Of a stretch of 64,000 nt of DNA, positions 63,959 to 64,000 are shown piece by piece. Under the pieces are notes generated by a model that did no database searches, was not told the DNA's origin, and saw nothing but the letters and a program-made list of their open reading frames with translations. Source of the DNA: CAVRUZ01 sp963724495 (lineage in GTDB: Bacteria > Actinomycetota > Actinomycetes > Propionibacteriales > DAIQRJ01); NCBI GenBank assembly GCA_963724495.1, contig CAVRUZ010000006.1, positions 507,598 to 571,597 of the forward strand. Direction: 5' to 3'. Each line of letters begins with the position of its first letter. Within the stretch, counting starts at the first letter, position 1. Made by a program: the position numbers and the translations under genes.

Positions 63959-64000
63959 GTCTGCCCTTGAGAGCGGATGGCTGGCGGTAGCCGTGGTTCG

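Overview
The window is GC-rich actinobacterial chromosome. Evidence for this includes frequent GTG starts, GTGA/ATGA stop-start overlaps, leaderless -10 boxes, a lysine-tailed TopA, an MFS-thymidylate kinase fusion and a DosR/DosS dormancy system. Gene order from holB to the metallophosphoesterase follows, with gaps, the Mycobacterium tuberculosis Rv3644c-Rv3683 neighbourhood as I remember it (holB, topA, helicase, tad genes, ssd, acs, holin-like, epoxide-hydrolase-like, nudix, nth, crp, ridA, ponA2, metallophosphoesterase). It is therefore mostly old core chromosome. The order or family within the Actinomycetes cannot be fixed from this sequence.

Layout. 1-9641 (minus): topA, a degenerate CYTH/CHAD gene, MFS-tmk and holB form one tight cluster, followed by purB-purC. 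9785-12127 (minus): a frameshifted methyltransferase and an orphan UreF-like gene. 12200-15426 (plus): three tandem GNAT acetyltransferase paralogues, each with its own copy of a leaderless promoter. 15440-17731: H+-pyrophosphatase. 18072-21019: an MrfA-like helicase and a small membrane protein. 21.0-26.6 kb (minus): a mycobacterial-type tad locus (cpaE-tadA-tadB-tadC, two DUF4244 pilin-like genes, two TadE-like genes). 26718-27030: a candidate Ms1-like small RNA. 27.1-36.1 kb: a broken methyltransferase, a phosphodiesterase, a serine hydrolase, acs, an F420-type oxidoreductase, a SpoU methyltransferase, a holin-like protein and an alpha/beta hydrolase. 36.1-44.5 kb: nudix-nth, a luciferase-like oxidoreductase, crp, ridA, ponA2, yqeY and a metallophosphoesterase.

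44.7-64.0 kb looks like accessory DNA behind a tRNA-Pro(CGG). It starts with an integrase remnant, a decayed alpha/beta hydrolase, a four-gene cluster of unknown membrane proteins and an IS110-like remnant. It continues into a hypoxia/dormancy cluster: Acg-type nitroreductase, zinc alcohol dehydrogenase, an ABC exporter, a CPBP protease relic, pyruvate phosphate dikinase, dosS-dosR, a universal stress protein and two PPOX-fold flavin-binding genes. Four intergenic spots here each carry two DosR-like 14-mers whose centres are exactly 22 bp apart, which ties these genes into one likely regulon.

Caution: at least nine single-base indels, mostly in short G or C runs, break otherwise intact genes (9785-11322, 21448-21896, 27109-27906, 29087-30437, 40515-42966, 62000-62420). 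Either the sequence has homopolymer errors or several genes are recently inactivated. I give the full spans and say where each frame changes.
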